This document shows, piece after piece, positions 12,301-23,300 of a stretch of 64,000 bases of DNA. The notes below the pieces were generated by a model. That model ran no database searches and was not told the DNA's origin. It saw nothing but the letters and a program-made list of their open reading frames with translations. A program made the position numbers and the translations under genes. The stretch is from Chalara sp. BL73 (lineage: Eukaryota; Ascomycota; Leotiomycetes; Helotiales). Within the stretch, counting starts at the first letter, position 1. The number at the start of each line of letters is the position of its first letter. The stretch lies in contig CAKJVC010000151.1 in NCBI GenBank assembly GCA_918026815.1, positions 124,001 through 188,000 of the forward strand, written 5' to 3'.

Positions 12301-13025
12301 TCGGTACGAGAAAGGACTCATCTTCATTCGCAAACTTGATCGAATATCCAAAGTCCGTCACCCTTGCAGTGTATACACCAGTGCTATCTTTGAAAATCAG
12401 GATATTTTCGGGCTTGATATCCCCATGTATGATCTCTGAAATAGTTTCAGCTGCCTTGCTAACGTGCCTGCTGGCCCACCAATAACCTACTGTTGAAATG
12501 CATGTCCAAGATCGCAGTTCCAACATCTACACAGAGCTTTAATCGCTCGGTAATGCATAGTTCTCTCCCTACTGGTAGCGTTATAAAACTGTAAAGATCT
12601 CCATATTGTGCTTTTTCAAACACTAGAACCGGCCAGATCCTGTCGTCTGATGCGACATCCCATCAGACCCCTTGCAGTTTAACGATGTTGGGGTGTTTCC
12701 GTAACGATGGGTGACCAAGAACGGCAACTTCGTTAATGAGAGCCTGTATGATTCCTTTCCTAGTTTCTCCCTCTCTCCTAATGCGTTTGAAAGCAAAGCT
12801 TGTGCTAAGGTTGATTAAGGCCTCATTAATCACGCTCGTCGCTCCTACTCCAATTTGCTGCCGTGCTGGTTGCCATGTGATTGGTAGAATGTCAATCTTC
12901 AGTTTTTGGATGACTGCTAGGAAGGTAATGAGGTCGTACGCAGCATCCGTTCCCTGCGCTGACTGCAGGGAGGCGTCGGAATGATAGAGAGGTGTGAAGG
13001 ATGCGGGATCGGTATTGGTAGACAT
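6302..13025 (-). CDS. Protein kinase-TPR fusion with large uncharacterised C-terminus (two disruptions)
   Basis: Six exons read as one gene from ATG 13025: 13025-12491, 12435-11837, 11791-9348, 9293-8596, 8550-7879 and 7832-6302, with introns of 45-55 nt. Residues about 60-330 form a Ser/Thr kinase: a Gly-rich loop (IGVGATSV), Lys in FAFKRI, HGDIKPENIL, DFGYS and WSAPEQN. Then come eleven 42-residue TPRs of the kinesin-light-chain type. After these are roughly 1,100 residues I cannot place in a known domain, ending in a Ser/Thr-rich tail and a basic KRRLKRGR stretch. Two lesions break it: an in-frame TGA at 12665-12663 inside the kinase, and a -1 frameshift near 7146. Restoring one base gives an exon sum divisible by three (6480 nt), which supports the model. 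It could be a young pseudogene or contain two sequencing errors. Gene fusion is well supported; function is inferred. Confidence 0.75.
9917..11302 (-). repeat. Array of eleven near-identical 126-bp TPR units
   Basis: Each 42-codon unit encodes a TPR of the pattern GRWNEAEKLEVQV followed by ETRKRVLGVEHPDTLTS. Units 2-9 are highly similar at DNA level. The last two (GKDEEA and GKYEEA types) are more diverged. Such homogeneity within one gene suggests unequal crossover or gene conversion between units. The repeats also create a spurious long antisense ORF at 10038-11312. Confidence 0.9.
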
Positions 13026-14479
13026 CTCTTAGCACGTTTGAGTTGGTAAATGGAGTCTAAATGCCAAAAGAACCCGCTGAGAAAACACTGTGACGGCAGC
13101 ATGTTCGACTTTCGCTAAAAGAAACAGCGCCAAGTATCGGCTTCGGCCAGCGCGCGTATCCTTCGCCCTTGCTCCCGGCAATACATAATGGGGGTCACGC
13201 ATGCTGACATCCCCCTAAATAATGGGCAAAAACTGGGTCTGGCAAAACCCAGGAACAGCGGAGAAAGAATAAAAAGTGTCATAAAAGTGAGAGATTTGAA
13301 GAAATTGGAGAAACAAAAGGCTACTGAAAGGGTCTATGAATATTTGCTGATTTCTTCTCACTACCTGTTATAGCAGATTCTCAATCGCATCATATCTCCT
13401 TATCTGGAGATCTCGCCAAGCGGCTATCCCCGCAGTTCCTCTACTTTAGTCTCATGTGTCAAAATCACGTGATATAGGCCATAACGGAATAATAAACCCC
13501 CGCTCCGGTTGGTTGACGCAGTCGATTAGGCAACCATTGGAGTGAAAACATCTTTAAGTTTGGATAGCCAATACTGTAGGCATTTGGTTGGGCGGTGAAG
13601 TTCAATACAGCTAATGCTGTATCAAATAGCGGAGCTGCAAGACCAGCCCTCGTGTGATGGTTTTCTCAACATGCGAGACGTTGGTGTCGGTTTTGCTCTG
13701 CTTCAATCCCAATCTGTCGCGGGTTGACGATTCATGCTCTAAACTGAGACCTACCTGATAGATAAAACGATACAGCTCCGCAATTTCATCTTTGTGAAAG
13801 CGGAGGTTAATGAGATGTGTGGTTTTGCAGCGGCGGGAACCATACAGAGGGAGATTACTGTCATCAGTGATGCGAGGCCAAGCCTGACCAAACTGCGCCA
13901 CTGTGGGGTTACCCACACTTTAGAGGGGTAGTGCTGAATGTTTATCTCTCTTTTGTTTATCATATATGCTCTTGCCTGAGAGTCTGTCAAAAATTTGATC
14001 TGCACCACAACATCGAGCTGCATCAGCTGCAAAGCCCTCAAAGGTGCCGGCCATGCAATGCTTACGCGCCTTAATATGAAAAACGCCTTGCTGAGGTGCC
14101 CGATAGCTGTGTAACAGAAGTTTTAGCCACTCATTTTTCAGCATTCATCTCAAGGCGAAGTGGGCAGTCAAGCATGTGCAGGTCTGAGATGCACCACAGC
14201 CAAAAGGCCTCAGGGCCCCTTAAAGGCTCAAGGCATTCATTTGCCACCCCAAAGTCGTTTACCTGTCGTAGCGGGACCCTCTTGGGACGCTTCATCGATC
14301 GATTCGTATATCCGCCGACGCTTTCAGGCACTTCTTCCAACATCGATTACACCTTAGATTCTGCACCCATGTCGCACATCTCGCTGACCTTTTCGGCTGC
14401 AACAGTTTTTGGCTTCCCCGCTTTGCGCCATCTACTTTTGGCAAGTCTGGCTCGTTCGAGCCTGCGTAAATCTGATGCC
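13026..14479. other. Spacer with unassigned small ORFs
   Basis: The first part should hold the promoter of the kinase-TPR gene. Overlapping minus-strand ORFs at 13611-14144 and plus-strand ORFs at 14096-14515 show no motif I can assign. The block RFHKDEIAELYRFIYQ, minus strand near 13800, is faintly like the N-terminus of Harbinger-type transposases, but this is too weak to call. Confidence 0.35.
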
Positions 14480-14644
14480 AGTGTAGGAAAAAAAAATCAA
14501 AAAAATCAATTATAATTAATTATAATCATTGATTTTGATTTTGATTTTGATTTAGTGATTTTTTGATTTGATTTTGATTTTTGATTATTTATATATAGTA
14601 TACTAAATACCTAAAAATAGCATTACTTTTAAAATAAACCAAAA
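14480..14644. repeat. AT-rich low-complexity tract
   Basis: Runs of TTGATTT and TAATTATAAT repeats directly abut the solo LTR that begins at 14645. A similar AT-rich tract (17085-17239) abuts the truncated LTR at 17240, so these tracts and this LTR family seem linked. Confidence 0.7.
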
Positions 14645-14932
14645 TGTAACAACTCAAGCCGAACAGGGATCTCGATCCGTGTATCTAGATAGAAGGATGC
14701 AAAGGTATGAACAACTATCAATTGTTATAACGAAGAGAACAAACTACAGGCAGAAGAAGGTAAGGAGAGCAGTGCTTTATATACAGGATGCTGGCCAGGG
14801 GCCAGTGTAAGCGAGCCCTGTAGCGTTGGTTGCCAAGCTCTGAGGTGCCGAGCCCTGTGGTAACAGGGGCTAAGCTCTACCGAGCTCTGCAGTGCTTGGC
14901 GCCAAGCTCGAGATAGGGCCAGGGCCGTGACA
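14645..14932 (+). mobile_element. Solo LTR, family A (TGTAAC...GTGACA)
   Basis: This 288-bp segment begins TGTAACAACTCAAG and ends GGGCCGTGACA. It is clearly homologous to the reverse copy at 48138-48391 and to the fragment at 17240-17330. All share a CTATATACAGG- or TTATATACAGG-like promoter region. No target-site duplication is visible (CAAAA left, AATAG right), so the ends may be rearranged. Confidence 0.75.
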
Positions 14933-15054
14933 AATAGTGATGTATTGATATCAAAAGTATGCTCGTCCGTCTAGCAGATAAACTCAAGCTTGCTTTCCTC
15001 CTGAAAGCTCTAGCTGTTCCTTATATCCTTCCAGTAGTGCTGTAGCAGTCAGCT

Positions 15055-15254
15055 TGTAGCTGCTGTAGCTGTATGCCTGTGGCTGCTGTAGCTGTATGCC
15101 TTCTGTAGCTGTACGCCTGTGGCTGCTGTAGCTGTATGCCTTCTGTAGCTGTACGCCTGTGGCTGCTGTAGCTGTACGCCTGTGGCTGTTGTAGCTGTAC
15201 GCCTGTGGCTGCTGTAGCTGTACGGCTGCTGTAGCTGTACGCCTGTGGCTGCTT
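15055..15254 (+). repeat. Minisatellite of mixed 23- and 17-bp units
   Basis: About nine tandem units begin GTAGCTGTA. The 23-bp units read GTAGCTGTACGCCTGTGG plus CTGCT, and the 17-bp units lack the middle six bases. The alternating order (23, 17, 23, 17, 23, 23, 23, 17, 23) suggests slippage plus unequal exchange. Confidence 0.85.
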
Positions 15255-15543
15255 CAGAGGTGGAGCATGCCGCTTGCGGCTCTTGAGCTCCTATCCGTCT
15301 CTAACCGGCTCTGGCTGTTACAGAAAGCCCGCAAAAACGTTTTTATAACTTAGTTTTTGTTTTTTATAGCTTTATTCGTTTTTAAGTAGTAAGTTGTAAA
15401 AAGCCGCTTGTCGATCCGTAACAGTTTTTAAACGCGCGTTTACAAAGCTTTTACAAACTGCGTTCCTCGATCCGAAACTATAGCTGAAAGCAAACCGTAA
15501 TTCTTGTAAAAAATCCGTAAAAAATCCGTAAAAAAGTCTTTGC

Positions 15544-16777
15544 TGTCACGGTGCCGACCCTGGTCGAGCACGTGCCCTGCCGCCGAGCCACTAGGGCTCC
15601 CTCATGTATATATAGTCCGCTCTCCTCGAGCTCCCTCTTCCTTCCTTAGCTATAGATTCTCGTATAGTACCACAGCTGCCCTCTGTATCTGTAGATCCAC
15701 AGCTCGTGCCGTGACATTATCTATAGCTCAAACAACCCCCCACAGCTCTTGATCGCCGCCATTCCAGCCGGTACAACCGCACGCCCTATGACCGCGCAGT
15801 AAAGAATCTGCTACCTCCTAGCCACCTCCCGTTCTACCCACTCTCGAATCGCCCTTTTCAAGATCTCAAACTTGGCTGCCCTGGAAAGCACCCCACCTCA
15901 GCTTGTCAATTCAAAAGCCGGTACTCTGTTGCCGCAATTTCAATTTGAACACCGTGTTTTTTCGGCTGAGCGCTAGCACGGACCTTCGACCTGCCGCACT
16001 CCTGAAAAGCTTGCACTTACTGCCGACAATGGACCCCGAAATCACAAACTGGGCATACAAGTTTAAATTTTTGATCGATGGAAAACACCAATTTGCTCGT
16101 GCTATCGACGCTTCAACAAGACAATTGATCCAGAAAGTAATCGGCCAGTCCCTCCAATCTTCTATTTCTACCCAAGAGTACAAACCGTCCAAAGAAGCTT
16201 TGAAAGTGGACCTTCAAGCTTTTGCAGATGCTATTTTTCAAGCACTTTTGCGGCCCTCTCCTCCGTCTATCGACAAAGCCGTCGTACGGACGCTCGCATC
16301 TTCTACAGCTACAATCGAAAAAGCTCTCGCAGCTCATACCAAAGCCCTTGAAGTGCTTATAACAAAGCAAAGTACAAAAATAATAGCACATACAACCAAG
16401 GCAGTAAAGCCTTTCGATCGTGTAGTTTGCGTAGTGGAAAACATCGATAAAAATGTGGCTACTCTATAGGAGTGGAAGTCATCACGAGCTGGCACCTTAT
16501 CTGCCATCGACCAATTCGACCTCTTGATTGAGCCTGTCGTTTTTACAGAGCTGGCACGTTGTTCTCAAAGCTCGAGGGCGAGCTTTTTCCAGAGGGGAGG
16601 GTGATGTCACGGTGCCGACCCTGGTCGAGCACGTGCCCTGCCGCCGAGCCACTAGGGCTCCCTCATGTATATATAGTCCGCTCTCCTCGAGCTCCCTCTT
16701 CCTTCCTTAGCTATAGATTCTCGTATAGTACCACAGCTGCCCTCTGTATCTGTAGATCCACAGCTCGTGCCGTGACA
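15544..16777 (+). mobile_element. Compact non-autonomous LTR retroelement with target-site duplication
   Basis: Two direct repeats of 173 bp (15544-15716 and 16605-16777) look identical. Both start TGTCACGG and end CCGTGACA. The element is flanked by the 5-bp duplication TTTGC (15539-15543 and 16778-16782). A purine-rich tract (AGAGGGGAGGGTGA) sits just before the right LTR. The 888-bp interior has room for only one short ORF and no reverse transcriptase, so it must be moved by another element. Identical LTRs imply a recent insertion. Confidence 0.9.
16029..16469 (+). CDS. Short ORF inside the compact LTR element (possible Gag remnant)
   Basis: A 146-residue ORF starts at MDPEITNWAYKFKF and is the only open frame of note in the element's interior; the frame stays open upstream to 15903. 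It is Ala/Lys/Thr-rich with a helical look and has no zinc knuckle, protease or polymerase motif. By position it would be Gag-like, but I do not recognise the sequence. It may be a captured or decayed fragment. Confidence 0.4.
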   Translation: MDPEITNWAYKFKFLIDGKHQFARAIDASTRQLIQKVIGQSLQSSISTQEYKPSKEALKVDLQAFADAIFQALLRPSPPSIDKAVVRTLASSTATIEKALAAHTKALEVLITKQSTKIIAHTTKAVKPFDRVVCVVENIDKNVATL

Positions 16778-16910
16778 TTTGCTAAGCTTTTCGCATTTAT
16801 AAAGTCCACGGCTTCGAAAATAGCTTTTTTCTTTAGTCGGTCGATAATTATCAGAATATTTTTACAGCTTATGTTTTCAAGAAGCTAAATAACGAAATTT
16901 ATAGAAATTT

Positions 16911-17084
16911 TGTCACGGCACGAGCTGTGGATCTACGGATACAGAGGGCAGCTGTGGTACTATACGAGAATCTATAGCTAAGGAAGGAAGAGGGAGCTCG
17001 AGGAGAGCAGGCTATATATACACGAGGAGCTCGGGGAGCTCGCCTAATATGGATCACGTGTGCTTGGAGCACGCGAACGTGACA
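16911..17084 (-). mobile_element. Solo LTR, family B, diverged, reverse orientation
   Basis: The 174-bp segment begins TGTCACGGCACGAG and ends GAACGTGACA. It is the reverse complement of the 173-bp LTR of the compact element for most of its length, then diverges in the part that is the LTR's 5' third. No matching flank duplication was found. Confidence 0.75.
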
Positions 17085-17239
17085 GCAATTGATTTTTATT
17101 AATTGGTTTTTAATAGGTTGATTAGCTATGATTAATCATGATTAATCAAATTCTATTAATCAAACTAATCAACGCTTTCTACTAATCATGATTAATTGAT
17201 TAGTATTGATTAGTTGATTAGTTTTTTTTATCACACTGT
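17085..17239. repeat. AT-rich TGATTA low-complexity tract
   Basis: Many overlapping TGATTA/TAATCA words lie between the family B solo LTR and the truncated family A LTR. Confidence 0.7.
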
Positions 17240-17330
17240 CTATATACAGGAACTGGCCGGAGGCCAGGATAGGCGAGCTCTGGGGCATCCGGTGGTGAGC
17301 TCCGAGCCAGAGAAGGCCAGGGCCGTGACA
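17240..17330 (+). mobile_element. Truncated family A LTR, 3' end only
   Basis: From CTATATACAGGAACTGG to GGGCCGTGACA this matches the last third of the family A LTR at 48138-48391 (reverse complement). The 5' part is replaced by the AT-rich tract. Confidence 0.7.
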
Positions 17331-17403
17331 CCTTCGGCCTCAAGGAGCCAACTTCCTCGTTTTCTAGGTGCACTCACATCCTCAATTGTATCAGGAGAAT
17401 CTG

Positions 17404-19344
17404 TTCCACCTAATTGCGTCCACTAAACCGCCTCGGAACGAGACTTGGGAAAAAAGGCTCTCCTCAGATCAACGCTACAGAAATGATAGCGTTCAGGAGC
17501 AGGGTATGTGGTGAGATTGTTATCACAATAATTGCTTCTAATGGCGGCTTGACAGAGTTACGATATCCCGCGAATAACAACAAGAAGAACGACTTACCGG
17601 CTATGCTTGGGCTCTTATCTGGCGTAAATCCAGACAATGTCTCAGCAAGCGTGAACACCAACTGCGACGGCAAAGATGACTTCCCTGACATAGATGAGCC
17701 CTTGGCAAGCATACGGCAGAAGAGTGTCTCAGCAAGCACGAAATTGAACTTCTGTGGTTTGGCTGAAATGGCGGATAATGGAACTCGAGGTGGCAGTCCT
17801 GTTTCTAGCCTCTCCACAAGTGAAAGCACTCAATGTAGGCATCCTGCGTCTCAATTCATCTAGGACTTTTTGCTTATACATCCCAGATCTGATCATACTT
17901 AGTAACAACGAATCTGTCGGCGCCGAGTCCGAAGCCGACTATAGTAATCTTGACGCCGGCCTCGCAACCAAACGCGATTCTCATTCTTCATATATGGTAA
18001 ATAGCGACCTGGCAGATAGTAACGGCTTCGGCTCAGGGACCACACTTACTTTTGATCGCTATGTCGCCGACCACAAAACGACGGCAGTGTTAACAATGGC
18101 ATAGTTGATGGCGCAAAGCCTCAGTTCACTGCTGATTGTGTAAGGTCAGCCTCCCCTGGCCACGGGTCTGTTACAAACCAAACCAGCCCCCTACAAGCGA
18201 ATAGCGAGATTGCACAACGGAACGCGAGCTACATTGATCTCGATGTTGCCAAGGAGGTAGAGACAAATGCGTTGATGTTTTCGCTAAGGGAAATGATAAC
18301 AATGTCAACACTTGCTCTACAAAAAGATGAAGGTCGTCTGCTATTTCTTGTAACAATTCAGTCAACGTTCCCATTTCTAAGCTACAGGATGGCCAGCATG
18401 ATTGCGCTCAATCCCGACAACTAGGCTCAGCTATGGCGTCTCTCCAAAAGACAGACTAGACGAAGGACTCTTTGCCGAAGTATCACCACCGACGAGACGC
18501 TGCCAAAGTGTCCACCGCAAGCTACCACGCTCCACAGCTCCCACCGGACTGGCTAACGCCGCTGGCACCGTTTCTGCTGCACCCAAATCTACCGACCTTG
18601 AAGAACCTCAGTCTCTCGCTCTAATTACGGCTCTAGGCCAGGAACGGGAATTGAGGGACGCCGACCAGGAAATGGTTAGTGTAAGCACCAGTGATTCCAA
18701 TGACAAAAATTATCGCGACATGCACAACGCCGCTGGATCTGAGATAGAAAGCCCACCACATCCTCGGAAACGGGTCAGGCGGGCCTAAAGCACGGAAAAT
18801 TCCAATATAAAAGCAGTTTCCACTCGTATCCCCAGCGTTTCATATTAACAGATTGCAGTTACCTCGTTTAGCGGGATGGTAAAGAGCAAGGAGATCCCCG
18901 TACATGGGACTTACACTACAGACTATCGCATCGAAAGTCGTGCATTGTCTCACATTTTCTCAATTGTTACCGCGTCCTCAAGATCTGAACCGGAGACAGG
19001 GTAGTCCCAACGCTCTCGAAGAGCCTCAGTCAGTTGCTCCAGTCGCAAATGCCAATCATCTATAGGGAATCTACAAAATCACCGACCAGAAAATAGTCGA
19101 CAAAAAAAAAACACTATAAAGTTAAGTGGGAAACACATAGATGCCTGGGTGTGAACTTGCTGGTGCAAAAGAGCCGATAGATGAGTTCGAGGCGAAGCTT
19201 CAACATGTACAGGGGCGGGGGCAAAAAAAGGACGGCAGAAGTGGCCCAAAGCAGAAACCTGTTTGGTCATTGGACCATCTGATGCGCGTGGTAAGAGGAC
19301 CACAAAGAAACCACCGGGTCGACCTCGGAAGCAGAAGTAAAGGG
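17404..19344 (+). pseudogene. Decayed gene of unknown function ending in an AT-hook
   Basis: A series of frame-shifted open stretches (17414-17863, 17889-18104, 18110-18424, 18402-18788) read as Ser-rich, coding-like sequence. The trace continues with a KTIxSKVVYCLTFSQ-like piece (LTLQTIASKVVHCLTFSQ at about 18900-18960). It ends with KRTTKKPPGRPRKQK and a stop at about 19336, an AT-hook-like motif. Two TGA codons just upstream of that motif could be former CGA. The SKVVYCLTFSQ phrase occurs, as I recall, in uncharacterised fungal nuclear proteins, but I cannot name the family. The locus is clearly non-functional. Confidence 0.4.
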
Positions 19345-20383
19345 ACAGCTAGTCCCAATACGGGAGCGCATTACGTTCGAAAGTAGCATTCAAAGCGAGG
19401 ATTGGGGATTAGATGGATGGGCGAAACACCACAAAAGGAAATGAAGAGACTGGCATAGGAAAGAGACATAAGACGGAAATGTCTTTATTAGAAATAAATC
19501 GGCCAATTGAATAATAAATTGAATGTCAATTGCCATCCCTTATTTTATTGAACGATACAGTCTCCCGCAGACCCTTCGCAGCAAAAGGGTTACACAATGC
19601 TGATGGCCAGGACACACCTCACCTAAGCCATTGCCTGTTCATATTTCCCCTTCCCTATATAGCCTATTGCTGTGCAGAGTGCAGTTATCATCTCGTCTTA
19701 CGTTCTATTCTACTGCTTTTCCGATGCCAAAGACCTTAGCCGCTAGTATTATAGATGTGGTGGCATTTGGAACAGCAAAATTCGGCTTCCTGACGCTGTA
19801 TGGATTCCTTTGATGACGTCTGACATATGGAGCTTTTGCTCTAGACGCCAGGATCCCCATTTACTATGGCCAAACATCAGCAGCACTAGACGAAGCACAA
19901 ATCTTAATGATTAGCTCCATGGGTATGATCCCAAACTTGCTTAACAATCTTAGATCACGTGGTTGCACTTCATAGTTTGAGTTATGGGATCTGGAGAGTA
20001 CCATGATCGTTTCTTTGTACCCCCCGCAGTCAAATCCGAGACGCTTAACAGATTATACAATAACCCGTGTGTTGTGTGCGGACAATGGGATGCGCCTGCA
20101 GATGTGCCTGCAGATGCGCCTGCAGATGCGCTGGCAGTGGCAAAGCCATGTGAGGCTGAGCCGCTGCACTACTACAGTAGCACAACGCTCGCGTTGCAAT
20201 GTTAACAATCACAGCCACTACATACGAACTGGTTGCTATGAATTTTTTCAGGTACTACTCCACTTTGTCTATTATGCCATTGATGCTGTGTCGAGGTATC
20301 AAAGCACAGGCAGGTTTCCTCCGTCGCTGAGCATTATCCCCTAATTACACTTCCCCCAGCCGTACGGCGGCGAGAAACTAAGA
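19345..20383. other. Intergenic, with a short 12-bp tandem repeat
   Basis: No gene is recognised. At about 20090-20140 four imperfect copies of a 12-bp word (CTGCAGATGCGC) occur. The last 150 bp should hold the promoter of the HeLo-like/ankyrin gene. Confidence 0.5.
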
Positions 20384-23300
20384 ATGGCCACATTTGGATT
20401 CTCTGTGGGCGACTTCATTACCTGTCTAAAACTGATCCGAGATGTTACCCAAGCACTGAACGACTCCAAAGGGTCATCTTCCGAATACCAGTCCTTATTC
20501 CATGCCTTGGACTCGCTCAATCAGGCGCTCATATACTCAGAGCTGATATATCATCAATGGGATACCCAAATCGCAAGTTCAGTATACAAGAAGCATGCTA
20601 CAGCGATGATCAATGGAATAGGTTTTGAACGACGGAAATGCACCCAGTTGATAGAGAGCTTCCTCAAATCCTCTCAGCCTTACACCGACGCTTTCATCAA
20701 GGAACGTGGAATGGCTATTATACGGAACTGGCGCAAGGTAACTTGGGTATTTCAGAAAGAGGAGGTTAAAAAGTTCGAAAAAGAACTTCAGAGGCATCTA
20801 CAGGCTCTTCGTATATATACAGATGCCCTTTTTCAGTATGAATGCTCCTCGTCCACCTATTCGGATGCTTATATCTCTCCAGAGATCAAAATATTGCCAA
20901 TGCAGAAACAATTGGATTGAAGGTTGAGAGTATACTTGCAGATGTCGCCAATATACGAACAGACGTATCTGTAGTGGCCAAATCTTTACAATCCTGGGGT
21001 TCTCCCAAGGCAAGAACTCTAGGGTATCCTTGGGAAGCCTCTGCAAGCCTTGCAGAGAATGTGCTGCTACTAGACGCAAATGGTAGAAGCGTACTTCTAC
21101 CAATGTTGTTCTTGAGTTCGCCTATGGTTAGCTACTTAAATCCTCTTATCCTCCGTGCTTCCGGTATTCTGACGAGATGCCTGTAATAGATTCTCCATGA
21201 GCTGCTGACCATTATGTATCGAGGCATACCAGGCCACCGAAGAATAATAAGGCGAGAATACAACATTACCGATGAAAATGCTGATGGAGTCTTGGCCAAC
21301 GAATCTAACTGGAATGATATCATTCGTCCAGGAATGCAGATATCCCTCAATGTTGTTCTCCAGGCTTCAACGTCATGGAATATACACCACTGTCCAAGGT
21401 GCAGTGAGCCTGCGCTTGGGCACACTTTGCAGGGGAAGAGACGTCGTTGGTACTTTAGCGTCCATACTTTCAGACAATCCAAGCTTTCCCTAACAAATTC
21501 AATAGTCTAAAATGTCAGCTTACTTTCCGTGTCTTTGACCGCGAGAGAATAGTTGAAGAGGATGAGCCCACACCTTCCCAGTCTCTCAACATCGTAGACA
21601 AGGATATAGACATCAGTTATAACAATGGCCGCACGTATCCAACGAAATCAAAGCCAAGATCTGAACCTAAGATAAAGCAGGAAATTCAAGAAGATTATTG
21701 TTTTCAAAGAGTACATTACCAGCGCGATATTAAGAGGGTAAGAATAAAAGAATCTATCCAATTCACCAACCAAGACGAATCTCGAGAACTCGAAGTTGAC
21801 GAGCTGCCCCCCCTTCATCGTGCGGCAGCAAAAGGCTTACTCCACGAGATCACAGAGCTTTTGCATGCTGGCGAGGATATCAATACGGCACTACCATTCC
21901 AGGCTATACAAAAAGATCGCAATGGCAATACTTGGTACTTTAAGGGATGCTCACCATTGCATATAGCATCTTGGTTTGGTAAACTGAACGTAATTGACCT
22001 ATTACTAACTTGCGGGGCGAATATTTTAATCCAGGACGCTGATGAAACGGGGGTTCTTACGTATGCGATTGGTGGCTCTGATTCTGGAGTAGCTATAATG
22101 TTGCTTGACCGAGGCGCGGATCCAAACGTTATAGACGTGTACAAAAAGACGCCTCTCCACGAAGCTGCTTATTTTGGTTATTCGTGGCTTATTTATCTGT
22201 TTATTCTACGTGGTGTAGACTTGGCTGCTCAAAACTCCGATGGCGATACTCCGCTTCACTATGCCTGCTGGAATGGCCATGCGGCAGTAGTTCAGATTTT
22301 ACTTGAAAAGAACGCCGACATCACTGCTCAAGATTCTTATGGCGATACTCCGCTTCACGATGCTTGCTGGAATGGCAATGCAGCAGTAGTTCAAGTTTTA
22401 CTTGAGAAAAACGCTGACATTATGGCTCAAAACTCCGACGGCGATACTCCGCTTCACGATGCCTGCTGGAATGGCCATGCGGCAGTAGTTCAGATTTTAC
22501 TTGAAAAGAACGCCGACATCACTGCTCAAGATTCTTATGGCGATACTCCGCTTCACGATGCTTGCTGGAATGGCAATGCAGCAGTAGTTCAAGTTTTACT
22601 TGAGAAAAACGCCGACATTACTGCTCAAAATTCTTATGGCAGTACTCCGCTTCACAAAGCTTGCTGGAATGGCCATGCAGCAGTAGTTCAAGTTTTACTT
22701 GAGAAAAACGCCGACATTACTGCTCAAGATTCTTATGGTAATACTCCGCTTCACAATGCTTGCTGGAATGGCCATGCGGCAGTAGTTCAGATCTTACTTG
22801 AAAAGAACGCCGACATTACTGCTCAAAATTCTTATGGCAGTACTCCGCTTCACGATGCTTGTTGGAATGGCCATGCGGCAGTAGTTCAGACTTTACTTGA
22901 ACAAAACGCCGACATTACTGCTCAAAACTCCGATGGCGATACTCCGCTTCACAATGCTTGCTGGAATGGTCATGTTGCAGTAGTTCAGATTTTACTTGAG
23001 AGAAATGCCGACATTACCGCTCAAAACTCCAATAGTAGTACTCCGCTTTACTATGCTTGCTGGAATGGCCATACGGCAGTAATTCGGATTTCACTTGGAA
23101 AAAACGCCGACATTACTAGTAGTACTTCGCTTTTCAACGCTTGCTGGGATGGTCATGTTGCAATAGTTCAGATGTTACTTAAGAGAAATGCTGACATAAC
23201 CGCTCAAAACTCCAAAGGCGATACTCCACTTCACGATGCCCGCCGGAATGACTATACGGCAGTGGCTCAGGCCTTACTCAAGAAAGGCGCGAAGTCTGAT

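Noticed and set aside
13611..14144. Possible Harbinger-type transposase N-terminus on the minus strand
   Set aside because: Only one short phrase (RFHKDEIAEL) is suggestive; no DDE motif or terminal inverted repeats were found.
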